From: an uncultured Chromatiaceae bacterium
GTDB taxonomy: Bacteria; Pseudomonadota; Gammaproteobacteria; Enterobacterales; Alteromonadaceae
Length of the DNA: 41,013 nt
Assembly: GCA_946482615.1 (NCBI GenBank)
Contig: CAMLSF010000014.1
Coordinates: 1-41,013 of the forward strand
Direction of reading: 5' to 3'
This document shows positions 1-9,478 of this stretch, piece after piece; position 1 is the stretch's first letter, and the number at the start of each line of letters is the position of its first letter. Under the pieces are notes generated by a model. That model did no database searches and was not told the DNA's origin. It was given only the letters and a program-made list of their open reading frames with translations. Both the position numbers and the translations under genes were made by a program.

Positions 1-401
1 AACCACTTTTGTTGCGGTCAATTGAAGCAGTGATTCTCTATATGACCGGGGCGAGACTCTTTTATTAAAATCAGGCAGTCAACGACGCTATAGCGTCAAA
101 GACGAAGGGTAACCCCAAAGGCTTTGTTGTCAGAGCGAGGCGACAAGTAAGTGAGCTCCCGGGAGCATAGTTATCCTATGTGACCGGGGCGAGCGGCGCA
201 GTCAACGACGCTATGGCATCAAAGACGAAGGGGTTTTGTACAGCCAGTGTTCAGACGTTAAAGTTTATATAGTCTTTTGTCGCTGAAGTTATGCTCAATG
301 AGGTTGTAGCTTCAGCTGATACGGCTATAAAGGGGTGCATCAGAGTTGTCTCTCTGGTATCTTAAGTCAGGTAGAATTCTTAGAATAAATGGGATCTTGT
401 A
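1..401. other. Non-coding leader upstream of ftsK
   Basis: No credible coding region is seen on either strand. The left half carries a two-copy repeat and two perfect palindromes: 84-97, and 155-166 (GCTCCCGGGAGC). The right half probably holds the ftsK promoter; the best -10 candidate is TATAAA at 326-331, with a poor -35 (TTGTAG, 304-309). In E. coli lrp precedes ftsK. No lrp is visible here, so it is either further left or elsewhere. Confidence 0.7.
44..232. repeat. Two-copy intergenic repeat
   Basis: A 12-base block (GACCGGGGCGAG) at 44-55 recurs at 182-193. A 35-base block at 75-109 recurs at 198-232 with only two differences. The two blocks are 19 bases apart in the first copy and 4 in the second. 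The core of the longer block is palindromic in copy 1 (GACGCTATAGCGTC, 84-97) and imperfectly so in copy 2 (207-220). This looks like a dispersed REP-like intergenic element present twice, but copy number elsewhere in the genome cannot be seen from here. Confidence 0.7.
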
Positions 402-3059
402 GTGTTGAGTGAAGCCAGAAGGTTGCGAGCCAAACTATTGTTTTCTTTAAACGGAATGCAGCGTTTATCTGAAGTGGGGTTAATCCTCAGCTTTGGTTTT
501 GCTGCCTTTATGTTATTGGCTTTAATGTCATTCGACCCGGCCGATCCAAGCTGGTCTCAGGCTGGGTATCAAACTGCAGTTCATAATTATGCAGGACCCA
601 AAGGTGCCTGGATTGCTGATATTCTGCTGTTCACTTTTGGCTGGATCGCTTATTTAGTGCCGCCTCTGGTGGCTTTTGCCGGTTATTTATTAACCCGCCG
701 CGCCAAAACTCTGCTGGAAATGGATTACCTTATTCTGGGTTTAAGGCTGATAGGTTTAGTGCTGAGTATTCTCTGTGCCAGTGCTATTAGCAGCATTAAC
801 TTCAACGATATTTTCTATTTTTCTTCAGGCGGTGTAGTGGGCGATGTGGTCGCCTCTATGCTGATGCCAAACTTTAATTTTATCGGTACCATTTTATTGT
901 TGCTCTGTGGTTTATCGACAGGCTTAACTCTGGCAACAGGGATTTCCTGGGTGACAGTAGCAGATGAACTGGGTGCTTTAACCATGCGTACCTTGGTCGC
1001 TTTGTATCAGGCTCCAACCCGGTTAGGCCAGTATCTGGCACAGCGTTCAGCAGCCAAAGCTGCATCGCCTTTATCTTTCCAGACCGAATCGACAGTGCCA
1101 CAGCAGCGCCGTGAACCAGAGATGGACGCTACTATGACGCCTAAAATGGTTGATCTGTCCACTGAGCCAGCCGCAGCACCTGAAGTGATTCGCTTAAGCC
1201 CGGTTCGTAATGAAACTCTGGGATCTGCGTTTATCGCACCTGAAGAAGAACACATCCCTTTACCCGATATTGAGGAAGTACAAAGCCAGCCGGGCCGTGC
1301 TTATTTCCCTGGCAATGAGCGGGTAGAGCCTCTGCCTTTTGCGCCTTTGGATGAAAAAACCGAAGCTGTGGCTTTTGTCAGTGTCGATACACTGGCCGAC
1401 GATGATTTAAGTTTCTCTGCTGTGGATGATGGCTATTCTCCTGAGCAGCTACAGCATCTGGAACAAAGTTTTGCCGAAGTTGAACGTCAGGCTGTGGTAG
1501 CGCCTGTGGTGATTGAGGAAGAAGACGAAGATGATTCGCCGGTTTCTGCGTCATTCAGCCCGGACGATTTACCTTCGTTAGCTTTATTAGACAGACCAGA
1601 TAAAGCCACTAATCCTATAGACCCGGCCGATTTAGAGCGGGTGTCACGGTTAGTGGAAACCAAGTTGCTGGATTTTGGTGTTGAAGCCAAAGTGGTTGCT
1701 GTATTGCCAGGCCCTGTCGTGACCCGTTTTGAGCTGGATTTGGCCCCAGGTGTGAAGGTCAGCAAAATTACCGGCTTGTCGAAAGACTTAGCCCGTTCTT
1801 TATCTGCCATCAGTGTGCGGGTGGTGGAAGTGATACCGGGTAAATCTTATATTGGTCTGGAATTGCCCAATCAGTTCAGGGAAATAGTGCGTTTATCTGA
1901 AGTGATAGGCGATGAAGTCTTTATGCAGTCGAAGTCACCTTTAACTATGGTGCTGGGCAAAGACATAGCCGGTAAGTCCGTAGTGGCAGATTTAGGCCGT
2001 ATGCCACATTTACTGGTGGCCGGTACCACGGGTTCAGGTAAATCAGTGGGCGTCAACGTGATGATTTGTAGTTTGTTGTATAAATCTACGCCTGAAGATG
2101 TGCGCTTTTTAATGATTGACCCGAAGATGCTGGAATTATCTGTGTATGAAGGCATTCCACATTTGTTAACCGAAGTAGTCACAGACATGAAAGAAGCAGC
2201 CAATGGCCTGCGCTGGTGTGTCGGTGAAATGGAACGTCGTTACAAACTGATGTCGGCCCTTGGGGTGCGTAACTTAAAAGGCTATAACCAGAAAATTCAG
2301 GAAGCTATAGCAGCTGGCACTCCTATTCGTGATCCGATCTGGAAACCAAGCGACAATATGATGACGATGCCACCGGAGCTTGAGAAGTTGCCTTCTATTG
2401 TCGTGGTGATCGACGAATTCGCTGACATGATGATGATAGTGGGTAAAAAAGTTGAAGAGCTGATTGCCCGTATCGCACAAAAAGCCCGAGCAGCCGGTAT
2501 TCACCTGATTTTAGCCACCCAACGTCCTTCTGTGGACGTAATTACGGGCTTGATTAAAGCCAATATCCCAACCCGTATGGCCTTTCAGGTGTCGTCAAAA
2601 ATCGACTCCAGAACCATTTTGGATCAGCAGGGCGCTGAAAGCTTATTAGGTCAGGGGGATATGTTGTATTTACCGCCAGGCTCTGGTGTGCCTACCCGTG
2701 TGCATGGTGCTTTTGTGGATGACCACGAAGTGCACGCTGTAGTGTCCGATTGGAAACGCCGTGGTAAACCTAATTATATTTCTGAGATTCTAAACGGCGA
2801 ACCCTCAGAAGACAGTTTATTGCCTGGCGAGACGATGGAAGGTGATGACGGGGAGTCAGATCCACTCTTTGATCAGGCCGTGGCTTTTGTCACAGAAAGC
2901 CGGAAAGCGTCGGTTTCAGGTGTACAAAGACGCTTCCGTATTGGCTATAATCGCGCCGCCCGTTTAGTGGAACAAATGGAAATGAGCGGTATCGTCAGTG
3001 GTGCTGGCCATAACGGTAACCGTGAAGTATTGGCGCCTCCTCCTCCTAAAGTATTTTAA
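402..3059 (+). CDS. ftsK: DNA translocase FtsK
   Basis: This is the septum-anchored double-stranded DNA pump that clears chromosome ends from the closing septum and activates XerCD recombination at dif. The N-terminus (about residues 20-190) has several hydrophobic spans and the family signature [12 protein letters not shown] low-complexity acidic linker runs from about 210 to 400. The RecA-like motor follows, with Walker A GTTGSGKS near 541 and Walker [10 protein letters not shown] near 667. The C-terminal winged-helix gamma domain (about 820-875) would read KOPS sequences. At 885 aa it is much shorter than E. coli FtsK (about 1,330 aa); the linker is what is reduced, as in many gammaproteobacteria. 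The start is GTG at 402 or TTG at 405; no ATG start is in frame nearby. lolA follows after 11 bases. Confidence 0.97.
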   Translation: MLSEARRLRAKLLFSLNGMQRLSEVGLILSFGFAAFMLLALMSFDPADPSWSQAGYQTAVHNYAGPKGAWIADILLFTFGWIAYLVPPLVAFAGYLLTRRAKTLLEMDYLILGLRLIGLVLSILCASAISSINFNDIFYFSSGGVVGDVVASMLMPNFNFIGTILLLLCGLSTGLTLATGISWVTVADELGALTMRTLVALYQAPTRLGQYLAQRSAAKAASPLSFQTESTVPQQRREPEMDATMTPKMVDLSTEPAAAPEVIRLSPVRNETLGSAFIAPEEEHIPLPDIEEVQSQPGRAYFPGNERVEPLPFAPLDEKTEAVAFVSVDTLADDDLSFSAVDDGYSPEQLQHLEQSFAEVERQAVVAPVVIEEEDEDDSPVSASFSPDDLPSLALLDRPDKATNPIDPADLERVSRLVETKLLDFGVEAKVVAVLPGPVVTRFELDLAPGVKVSKITGLSKDLARSLSAISVRVVEVIPGKSYIGLELPNQFREIVRLSEVIGDEVFMQSKSPLTMVLGKDIAGKSVVADLGRMPHLLVAGTTGSGKSVGVNVMICSLLYKSTPEDVRFLMIDPKMLELSVYEGIPHLLTEVVTDMKEAANGLRWCVGEMERRYKLMSALGVRNLKGYNQKIQEAIAAGTPIRDPIWKPSDNMMTMPPELEKLPSIVVVIDEFADMMMIVGKKVEELIARIAQKARAAGIHLILATQRPSVDVITGLIKANIPTRMAFQVSSKIDSRTILDQQGAESLLGQGDMLYLPPGSGVPTRVHGAFVDDHEVHAVVSDWKRRGKPNYISEILNGEPSEDSLLPGETMEGDDGESDPLFDQAVAFVTESRKASVSGVQRRFRIGYNRAARLVEQMEMSGIVSGAGHNGNREVLAPPPPKVF

Positions 3060-3070
3060 CTAAGGTGTAT

Positions 3071-3697
3071 ATGAAGAAAAACTTCGGAAAAAAAGCTGTG
3101 GCTCTGGTGTTGTCTCTGGTGGTGCCTGCCTTTATGGCTGTGGCTGATCAGGCTGAGGCCTTGCAGAAAAAATTAGCGCGTTTAACCAGCTTTCAGGCCA
3201 GTTTTGATCAAACCGTGGTGGATGCCAGCAATAAGCTTATTCAGCAGGGCGAAGGCATGTTGTCGCTGAAACAGCCGTCTTTATTCCGTTTTGAAACCCA
3301 GACGCCTGAGCCCAACCTCTTTATTGGCGATGGCAAAACCTTGTGGTTTTATGCTGAATTGTTGGATCAGGTCAGTATTTATGACGCCAAAGAACAAGTG
3401 CAGAAAACTCCTTTTGTGCTGTTGACCTCGCACGACCCTAAGCTCTGGGCTCAGTACAGTGTAACTGGTGCTGATGATCAGTTTGATATCACGCCCAAAG
3501 ATCCAGGTAATGCGGTGAAAAAGCTGAGCCTGAGATTCGCAGGTTTAGCCTTATCAAAAATGATTGTCATCGACAGTAACGGTCAGAACAGCACTTTTGA
3601 TTTTAATCTGGTGCAATACAATACGCCTCTGGCTTCAGAACTATTTCAATTTACTATTCCGGCCACAGCTGAAGTGGATGATCAACGCGTCAAGTGA
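3071..3697 (+). CDS. lolA: Outer-membrane lipoprotein carrier protein LolA
   Basis: Periplasmic chaperone that takes lipoproteins from the LolCDE transporter and passes them to LolB at the outer membrane. The protein (208 aa from this ATG) starts with a Sec signal peptide (basic MKKNFGKK, hydrophobic core, cleavage probably after VADQA or just before). The mature part shows family features: the TSFQASFDQTV region, the SLKQPSLFRFET strand pair and the GDGKTLWFYAELLDQV segment. I chose the ATG at 3071; a GTG two codons earlier (3065) overlaps the Shine-Dalgarno-like AAGGTG. The stop overlaps the start of rarA (GTGA), so the two are probably translationally coupled. The order ftsK-lolA-rarA is the classical gammaproteobacterial one. 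Confidence 0.95.
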   Translation: MKKNFGKKAVALVLSLVVPAFMAVADQAEALQKKLARLTSFQASFDQTVVDASNKLIQQGEGMLSLKQPSLFRFETQTPEPNLFIGDGKTLWFYAELLDQVSIYDAKEQVQKTPFVLLTSHDPKLWAQYSVTGADDQFDITPKDPGNAVKKLSLRFAGLALSKMIVIDSNGQNSTFDFNLVQYNTPLASELFQFTIPATAEVDDQRVK

Positions 3698-5018
3698 ACA
3701 ACCTCGGCTTTGAATTTCACGACGATATCAGGCCTCTGGCAGCGCTGCTGAGGCCAACACAGTTATCGGACTATGTTGGACAGCAGCAAGTGCTGGGGCC
3801 AGGCACACCGCTGCGTAAAGCAATAGAAGCAGGGCGCATTTCCTCGCTCATTTTATGGGGCCCGCCAGGCACAGGCAAAACTACGTTGGCGGAGTTAATT
3901 GCCATTTATGCCAAAGCTGCCATAGCCCGTTTATCTGCTGTGACTGCTGGTGTCAAAGAAATACGCGAAGAAATTCAGGCGGCGAAACAACGTTTAGTGC
4001 AAAATCAGCGCACTTTGTTGTTTGTCGATGAAGTGCACCGCTTTAACAAAGCTCAGCAGGATGCCTTTTTACCCCATATTGAAGATGGCACTATTATTTT
4101 TATCGGTGCTACGACTGAAAACCCTGCCTTTGCACTGAATAACGCTATGTTATCCCGCGCCCGGGTCTGCATTTTAAAAAAACTGACGGCTGATGATCTG
4201 AGTTTAGTGATAGAGCGTGCTGTGGTGCATTATCAGCAGCAGGGCCAGCAGATACAAATAGCCGCTGAAGCCCGGGCTTTATTACTGCAACTGGCTGATG
4301 GTGATGCCAGACGATTGCTAAACCTGTTTGAACAGGCCGTAGAAACGGCACAGCAGGGGGCTGCAGTGACTGAACTGTCAGCCGATTTATTCCGCCAGCT
4401 GGTCCCACGCCAATTGCCGGGTTTTGATCAGCAGGGTGATATTTTTTACGATTTAATTTCTGCTTTTCATAAATCGGTGCGGGGCTCTAACCCGGATGCC
4501 GCTTTGTATTGGTATTGCCGCATTTTAGAAGGCGGTGGTGATCCTTTGTATGTGGCGCGCAGGCTACTGGCTATTGCCAGTGAAGATATTGGCAATGCCG
4601 ATCCAAGGGCGTTAACTATAGGTTTGGATGCCTGGGATACCTTTGCCCGTGTGGGTCCAGCTGAAGGAGAACGGGCTATAGCTCAGGCGGCGGTTTATAT
4701 GGCCTTAGCGCCAAAATCCAATGCGTTGTACAGCGCTTTTAATTCAATGCGTCAGTATGTGCAGCAGAATCCGTCCTATGAAGTGCCGGATCATTTGCGT
4801 AATGCGCCAACGGCTTTGGCCAAACAGCAGGGTTTTGGCCAGGCCTATCGTTACGCTCACAATGAACCTGGTGCTTATGCTGCGGGTGAAGTCTATCTAC
4901 CCGCGGAAATGTCCGGATTGAGGTTTTATCAGCCTTCCGATCGCGGTTTAGAGAAACAACTTCAGGATAAAATGGCCTATTTAGCCATGCTGGACCAACA
5001 AGCAAAAGGACAAGGCTA

Positions 5019-5019
<1 letters not shown>
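3694..5019 (+). CDS. rarA: Replication-associated recombination protein A (AAA+ ATPase)
   Basis: RarA/MgsA is a clamp-loader-like AAA+ ATPase acting at stalled replication forks, where it binds SSB and unwinds duplex ends. The 441-aa protein matches E. coli RarA along its full length. Walker A GPPGTGKT lies near residue 56, Walker [11 protein letters not shown] near 108-117, sensor 1 GATTENP follows, and the C-terminal tetramerisation region contains the diagnostic [12 protein letters not shown] and [12 protein letters not shown]. The start is a GTG that overlaps the lolA stop codon; no better upstream start fits. The stop overlaps the crcB start by one base (TAATG). Confidence 0.97.
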
Positions 5020-6691
<1,672 letters not shown>

Positions 6692-6711
6692 ACTGTTTGT
6701 GTTCTGTACGA

Positions 6712-6732
6712 AGGAGCAGACTGTCTGCTCCT
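6712..6732 (+). other. Perfect hairpin after serS
   Basis: AGGAGCAGA (6712-6720) and TCTGCTCCT (6724-6732) form a 9-bp perfect stem with a 3-base loop. No T-run follows, so it is not a canonical intrinsic terminator. It could stabilise the serS 3' end or partly terminate before the small gene at 6753. Confidence 0.6.
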
Positions 6733-6752
6733 GATGAGCTGGTAAAAAAATA

Positions 6753-6950
6753 ATGTCGTTAATCAAAGAACAACAACAAAACTCAAAAAAAGCCGCTATT
6801 CCACGTCATGTGGTCGTGCGTAAAACCCGCGAGAATCCTGTGAAGGTGATGCTGCGTTGGGTCTATTGGCTGATCTTGATAGGGGTGATCGCTATAGTGG
6901 TGATGACCAGTTTTGAAGCTGGGATCTTAATGTATAAAGGGGGCCAATAG
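6753..6950 (+). CDS. Small single-span membrane protein, unknown function
   Basis: A 65-aa protein with a basic N-terminal half (KKAAIPRHVVVRKTR), one strong hydrophobic helix (about residues 35-57, WVYWLILIGVIAIVVMTSFEAG) and a very short tail, so it is probably an inner-membrane protein with its N-terminus inside. I do not recognise a named family. Being real is supported by its position in the gap after serS, the clear membrane helix, and a good intrinsic terminator placed exactly at its stop codon. The ribosome binding site is weak (AGCTGGTAA-rich region). It may be co-transcribed with serS through the hairpin at 6712, or have its own promoter. Confidence 0.65.
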   Translation: MSLIKEQQQNSKKAAIPRHVVVRKTRENPVKVMLRWVYWLILIGVIAIVVMTSFEAGILMYKGGQ

Positions 6951-6960
6951 GCCCTTTTTT
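6941..6960 (+). terminator. Intrinsic terminator overlapping a stop codon
   Basis: GGGCC (6941-6945), loop AATA, GGCCC (6950-6954), then six T. The TAG stop of the upstream small gene (6948-6950) lies in the loop and first base of the right arm, so the terminator starts inside the coding sequence. Confidence 0.8.
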
Positions 6961-6969
6961 ATTGTTCTG

Positions 6970-7305
6970 CTACAGACATTTAGCGGGTTTTGGTAAACCC
7001 GCTATGCGGGTAGCCTGCTTGGCAGGTCCTTCCGGGAACAACAAAAATAAATATTTGCTGTTGCCTTTATCAGCCCCAAGTTTTTCTCCCATGCTTTTGA
7101 CCAATAAACGTATGGCAGGAGAGGTTTGGTACTCCTGATAAAAAGCCCGGACAAAATGCACCACTTCCCAGTGCGCTTCCGTCATAGTGATCTGCTCTAA
7201 CCGGGCAAATTCTTCTGCCAGTTGTGGTGTCCAGAGTGCTAAATCAGCCAGATAACCATGTTTATCCAGCGCATAGCTTTGGTTATTTACAATAAGTTCA
7301 GTCAT
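6970..7305 (-). CDS. tusE: Sulfurtransferase TusE (DsrC family)
   Basis: Last carrier in the Tus sulfur relay (TusA to TusBCD to TusE to MnmA), which supplies sulfur for 2-thiouridine at tRNA wobble position 34. The 111-aa protein aligns end to end with E. coli TusE, including HWEVVHFVRAFYQEYQTSPAIRLLV, GNSKYLFLLFPEGPAKQATRIAGLPKP and the terminal CxL-like end KCL. Cys110 is the persulfide-carrying residue. Only the penultimate Cys is present, as in TusE, so it is not the two-Cys DsrC of sulfur oxidisers. Its start overlaps the tusB stop by one base. Confidence 0.96.
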   Translation of the reverse strand: MTELIVNNQSYALDKHGYLADLALWTPQLAEEFARLEQITMTEAHWEVVHFVRAFYQEYQTSPAIRLLVKSMGEKLGADKGNSKYLFLLFPEGPAKQATRIAGLPKPAKCL

Positions 7306-7556
7306 CAGAGTTGCTGCTTCGCCTGGAGCACTAAATCAAGCCACTGGCTGTCATTCAGTGCGGTAAAAGGTTCGGAGATCGTTATGCCGCGCACGGCGGC
7401 GTCTGTGGTCAAACAATAGACAGCACAGGGCAGGCGATTCAGCAGACCCGAAGTCATTAAATAAACCGCTTCTTGTCTTAACAAAACTTTATCTTCTGCA
7501 CTGGCCAGACTCAGTATTTCAGGTAGTTGGTTGTGGGGGAGATCAAAAAGTCTCAT
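7305..7556 (-). CDS. tusB: Sulfurtransferase complex subunit TusB (DsrH family)
   Basis: Small DsrE/DsrH-fold subunit of the TusBCD hexamer of the tRNA thiolation relay. The 83-aa protein is diverged, as TusB usually is, but size, position between tusC and tusE, and the EDKVLLRQEAVYLM strand-helix support the call. One base separates it from tusC, and its last base is shared with the tusE start. The subunit is structural; the sulfur-accepting cysteine of the complex is on TusD. Confidence 0.88.
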   Translation of the reverse strand: MRLFDLPHNQLPEILSLASAEDKVLLRQEAVYLMTSGLLNRLPCAVYCLTTDAAVRGITISEPFTALNDSQWLDLVLQAKQQL

Positions 7557-7557
7557 A

Positions 7558-7911
7558 TCAGGCCTTAATTACATGCTGCTGCGTGAAAAGCAATTGGCTA
7601 AGCTCTGTTTGTTCTAAAGGCTGAAAGCCCGGTACAAGCTCAGAGGCTTGCAAATTACGCTTTCGTAGCGACTCAGCGCAGACATATAGATTTTCAATAT
7701 CGTAAAGCTCAAAGAGTTTAAAACTACGTCTGAAGTCTTTGACCATCAGTGTCGTACTGTCTTCGGCCTTCACCAGCTGATAAACCGCATCACCACTGAA
7801 AATCACGCTGAGTTGATGATCCACTGCAGCTAAAGCAAAGATTAAATCCAGACTTTCCCGTGCTGCTATGCCTTGCAAGGGCAAGCTGGTTACTACCACT
7901 GCTATCTTCAT
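7558..7911 (-). CDS. tusC: Sulfurtransferase complex subunit TusC (DsrF family)
   Basis: 117-aa DsrE/F-fold subunit of TusBCD. The N-terminus shows the family pattern of a hydrophobic strand, then a Gly/Ser-rich loop and ARESLDLIFALAA helix, followed by LSVIFSGDAVYQL and KLFELYDIENLYVCAESL. Overlaps the tusD stop by four bases (ATGA), so it is likely translationally coupled. The order tusD-tusC-tusB-tusE reading leftward matches other gammaproteobacteria that carry tusE in the same operon. Confidence 0.93.
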   Translation of the reverse strand: MKIAVVVTSLPLQGIAARESLDLIFALAAVDHQLSVIFSGDAVYQLVKAEDSTTLMVKDFRRSFKLFELYDIENLYVCAESLRKRNLQASELVPGFQPLEQTELSQLLFTQQHVIKA

Positions 7912-8273
7912 GAAAATTGCACCAGTTTATCCGCTTTGGCCAAACGCATGGCAAATTCGGCTAATCCGGCAGCTACATAACCATCTGCCGGTTTTACTTC
8001 ATTGGAGCAGACACCACGTTTTTCCGCTGCGGTGATACAAAACAGCAGAGGGATCTGATGTTCCTTACAAAATTGCTGTAGTTTGACCGATAGATGAGGT
8101 TCATCTGAAGGTAAATCAATCAGGGCTGAAGCGGCGGCTACCGCATCACGGTATAAAAACACTGAATCTACACTATGGCCAGCCTCTAAGGCCTGCTGCA
8201 TAAAACGCAAGGCGCTGACAAAACTTTGGCCTTGTAACACAGGGCCTTCAATCAGAACGGCAAAACTGGTCAT
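7908..8273 (-). CDS. tusD: Sulfurtransferase complex subunit TusD (DsrE family)
   Basis: Subunit of TusBCD that receives the persulfide from TusA and hands it to TusE. The 121-aa DsrE-fold protein carries the expected active Cys in PLLFCITAAEKRGV (Cys79, equivalent to Cys78 of E. coli TusD) and the family opening FAVLIEGPV...SALRFMQQALEAGH. It is first in the leftward tus operon; its promoter must lie in 8274-8370. A TATACT-type -10 on the minus strand (8320-8325) is possible, but the matching -35 is poor. Confidence 0.95.
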   Translation of the reverse strand: MTSFAVLIEGPVLQGQSFVSALRFMQQALEAGHSVDSVFLYRDAVAAASALIDLPSDEPHLSVKLQQFCKEHQIPLLFCITAAEKRGVCSNEVKPADGYVAAGLAEFAMRLAKADKLVQFS

Positions 8274-8368
8274 TTATCTGTCTTTTGTATCATCAGTCGT
8301 TTGAATACCCCTTGACCCGAGTATAGAGCCAAAGTCATTAGAGTTGCAGCTTCAGGTACCAGGGCCAT

Positions 8369-8400
8369 AAAAAAGCCCCGCAACATTGGCGGGGCATTTT
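8369..8400 (-). terminator. Terminator after yccA-like gene (bidirectional form)
   Basis: GCCCCGC (8375-8381), 7-base loop, GCGGGGC (8389-8395), flanked by six A on the left and four T on the right. Read leftward it ends in six T and separates the BI-1-like gene from tusD. Confidence 0.85.
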
Positions 8401-8430
8401 ACTGCAACATCAGCTTATCTCAAGCCTTAA

Positions 8431-9099
8431 TTAATCATCGCTGCCCATGATACCCAATAACTGCAGTAATGAAGTGAACAGGTTGAAGATGTTCAGGTAC
8501 AAACCCACTGTAGCGCGGATATAGTTAGTTTCGCCACCGTTCACAATACGGCTGGTATCAAACAAAATTAAACCAGACATGATCATGACTACGGCCGCGT
8601 TAATGGCCAGATGCAGGGCAGGGATTTGCAAAAAGATGTTTGCCAGGCCAGCCACTATCGCCACAATCAGACCTACAAACAGGAAGTTACCCATAAAGCT
8701 AAAATCTTTACGTGAACTTAAAGCGTAAGCCGACAGTGAAAAGAACACCACAGCAGTTAAACCAAGGGCTTGCATAATCAGCTCAGGGCCATTGGCAGTT
8801 GCAGCGAAACGGTTCAGCATAGGGCCAATAGAAGCACCTAAACAACCTGTTAAAGCGAATACCCAAAAAATGCCACTGGCGCTGTCCGCTTTTTTCTGTA
8901 CCACAAAAATTAAACCGAAGGCGACCAGTGTTAATACCAGAGCGACGCCAAAACCGAAATTCATCGCCATGGCAATACCAGCTGTGACTGCGCTGAATGC
9001 TAAAGTCATAGCCAACAGGAAATAGGTATTACGCAGAACTTTATTGACTTCGATACTATGGCCTATATGACCAGTCTGAGTGCTTTGGTTGTAGGACAT
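8431..9099 (-). CDS. yccA: BI-1/YccA family inner-membrane protein
   Basis: Member of the Bax-inhibitor-1 family. In E. coli YccA is a multi-span membrane protein that is a substrate and modulator of the FtsH protease. The 222-aa protein has the YccA opening HSIEVNKVLRNTYFLLAMTLAFSAVTA, about seven hydrophobic spans, and the conserved end SRIVNGGETNYIRATVGLYLNIFNLFTSLLQLLG. I place the start at 9099 because GGAGAG sits 7 bases before it; the ATG five codons upstream (9114) overlaps that ribosome binding site. E. coli yccA is also next to tusE, so the neighbourhood is partly conserved. Function beyond family membership is inferred. Confidence 0.92.
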   Translation of the reverse strand: MSYNQSTQTGHIGHSIEVNKVLRNTYFLLAMTLAFSAVTAGIAMAMNFGFGVALVLTLVAFGLIFVVQKKADSASGIFWVFALTGCLGASIGPMLNRFAATANGPELIMQALGLTAVVFFSLSAYALSSRKDFSFMGNFLFVGLIVAIVAGLANIFLQIPALHLAINAAVVMIMSGLILFDTSRIVNGGETNYIRATVGLYLNIFNLFTSLLQLLGIMGSDD

Positions 9100-9267
9100 T
9101 GCTGTTCTCTCCATTGAGTAGTTACTTTTCTGACTTTATATTACTTGGGAAGTTCCCAAAGTGCCAGTAGTTATCTTTGTAAAACAATTCAATCATTTAG
9201 CTTGTTTTATCAAAGTTTAAAAAAATGCTTTTCTTTCGCAACCGATCTGATTATTATACGCGGCGCC

Positions 9268-9358
9268 GGAGGGGTGGCAGAGCGGTTTAATGCACCGGTC
9301 TTGAAAACCGGCGAAGGTTAATAGCCTTCCGAGAGTTCGAATCTCTCCCCCTCCGCCA
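9268..9358 (+). tRNA. tRNA-Ser (anticodon UGA)
   Basis: A 91-base cloverleaf including encoded CCA (9356-9358). Acceptor stem GGAGGGG (9268-9274) pairs with CCCCTCC (9348-9354). Anticodon stem CCGGT/ACCGG (9295-9299/9307-9311) encloses a loop with TGA at 9302-9304. The long variable arm typical of class II tRNA-Ser is present (9312-9331), and the T arm is GAGAG-TTCGAAT-CTCTC. It reads UCA and other UCN codons. A -10-like TATTAT at 9252-9257 precedes it, followed by a GC-rich stretch typical of stringently controlled stable-RNA promoters. Confidence 0.97.
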
Positions 9359-9368
9359 TTATTCCCAG

Positions 9369-9407
9369 AACCCGTATCAGCGAAAGCTTATACGGGTTTA
9401 TTTTTTT
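9369..9407 (+). terminator. Intrinsic terminator of tRNA-Ser
   Basis: AACCCGTAT (9369-9377) pairs with ATACGGGTT (9390-9398). The loop can itself close as AGC-GAAA-GCT, a GNRA tetraloop. A T-rich tail with seven consecutive T (9401-9407) follows. Confidence 0.88.
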
Positions 9408-9437
9408 GCCAGATCTCATTTCTCTTTGGCAAGACAT

Positions 9438-9464
9438 AAAAAAAGCCGCACCAGGCGGCCTTTT
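9438..9464 (-). terminator. Intrinsic terminator of sppA
   Basis: GCCGC (9445-9449) and GCGGC (9455-9459) around ACCAG. On the minus strand the stem is followed by seven T (complement of A 9438-9444). It also gives four T rightward, so it backs up the tRNA terminator. Confidence 0.8.
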
Positions 9465-9478
9465 CACAACTACAAGTT

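Noticed and set aside
350..376. Possible LexA box before ftsK (CTG ... CAG), since E. coli ftsK is SOS-regulated
   Set aside because: The half-sites are 11 bases apart instead of 10 and the inner T/A positions do not fit CTGT-N8-ACAG.
1007..1810. Several antisense frames over the ftsK linker
   Set aside because: They arise from the low-complexity acidic linker read backwards. No ribosome binding sites or domain features.
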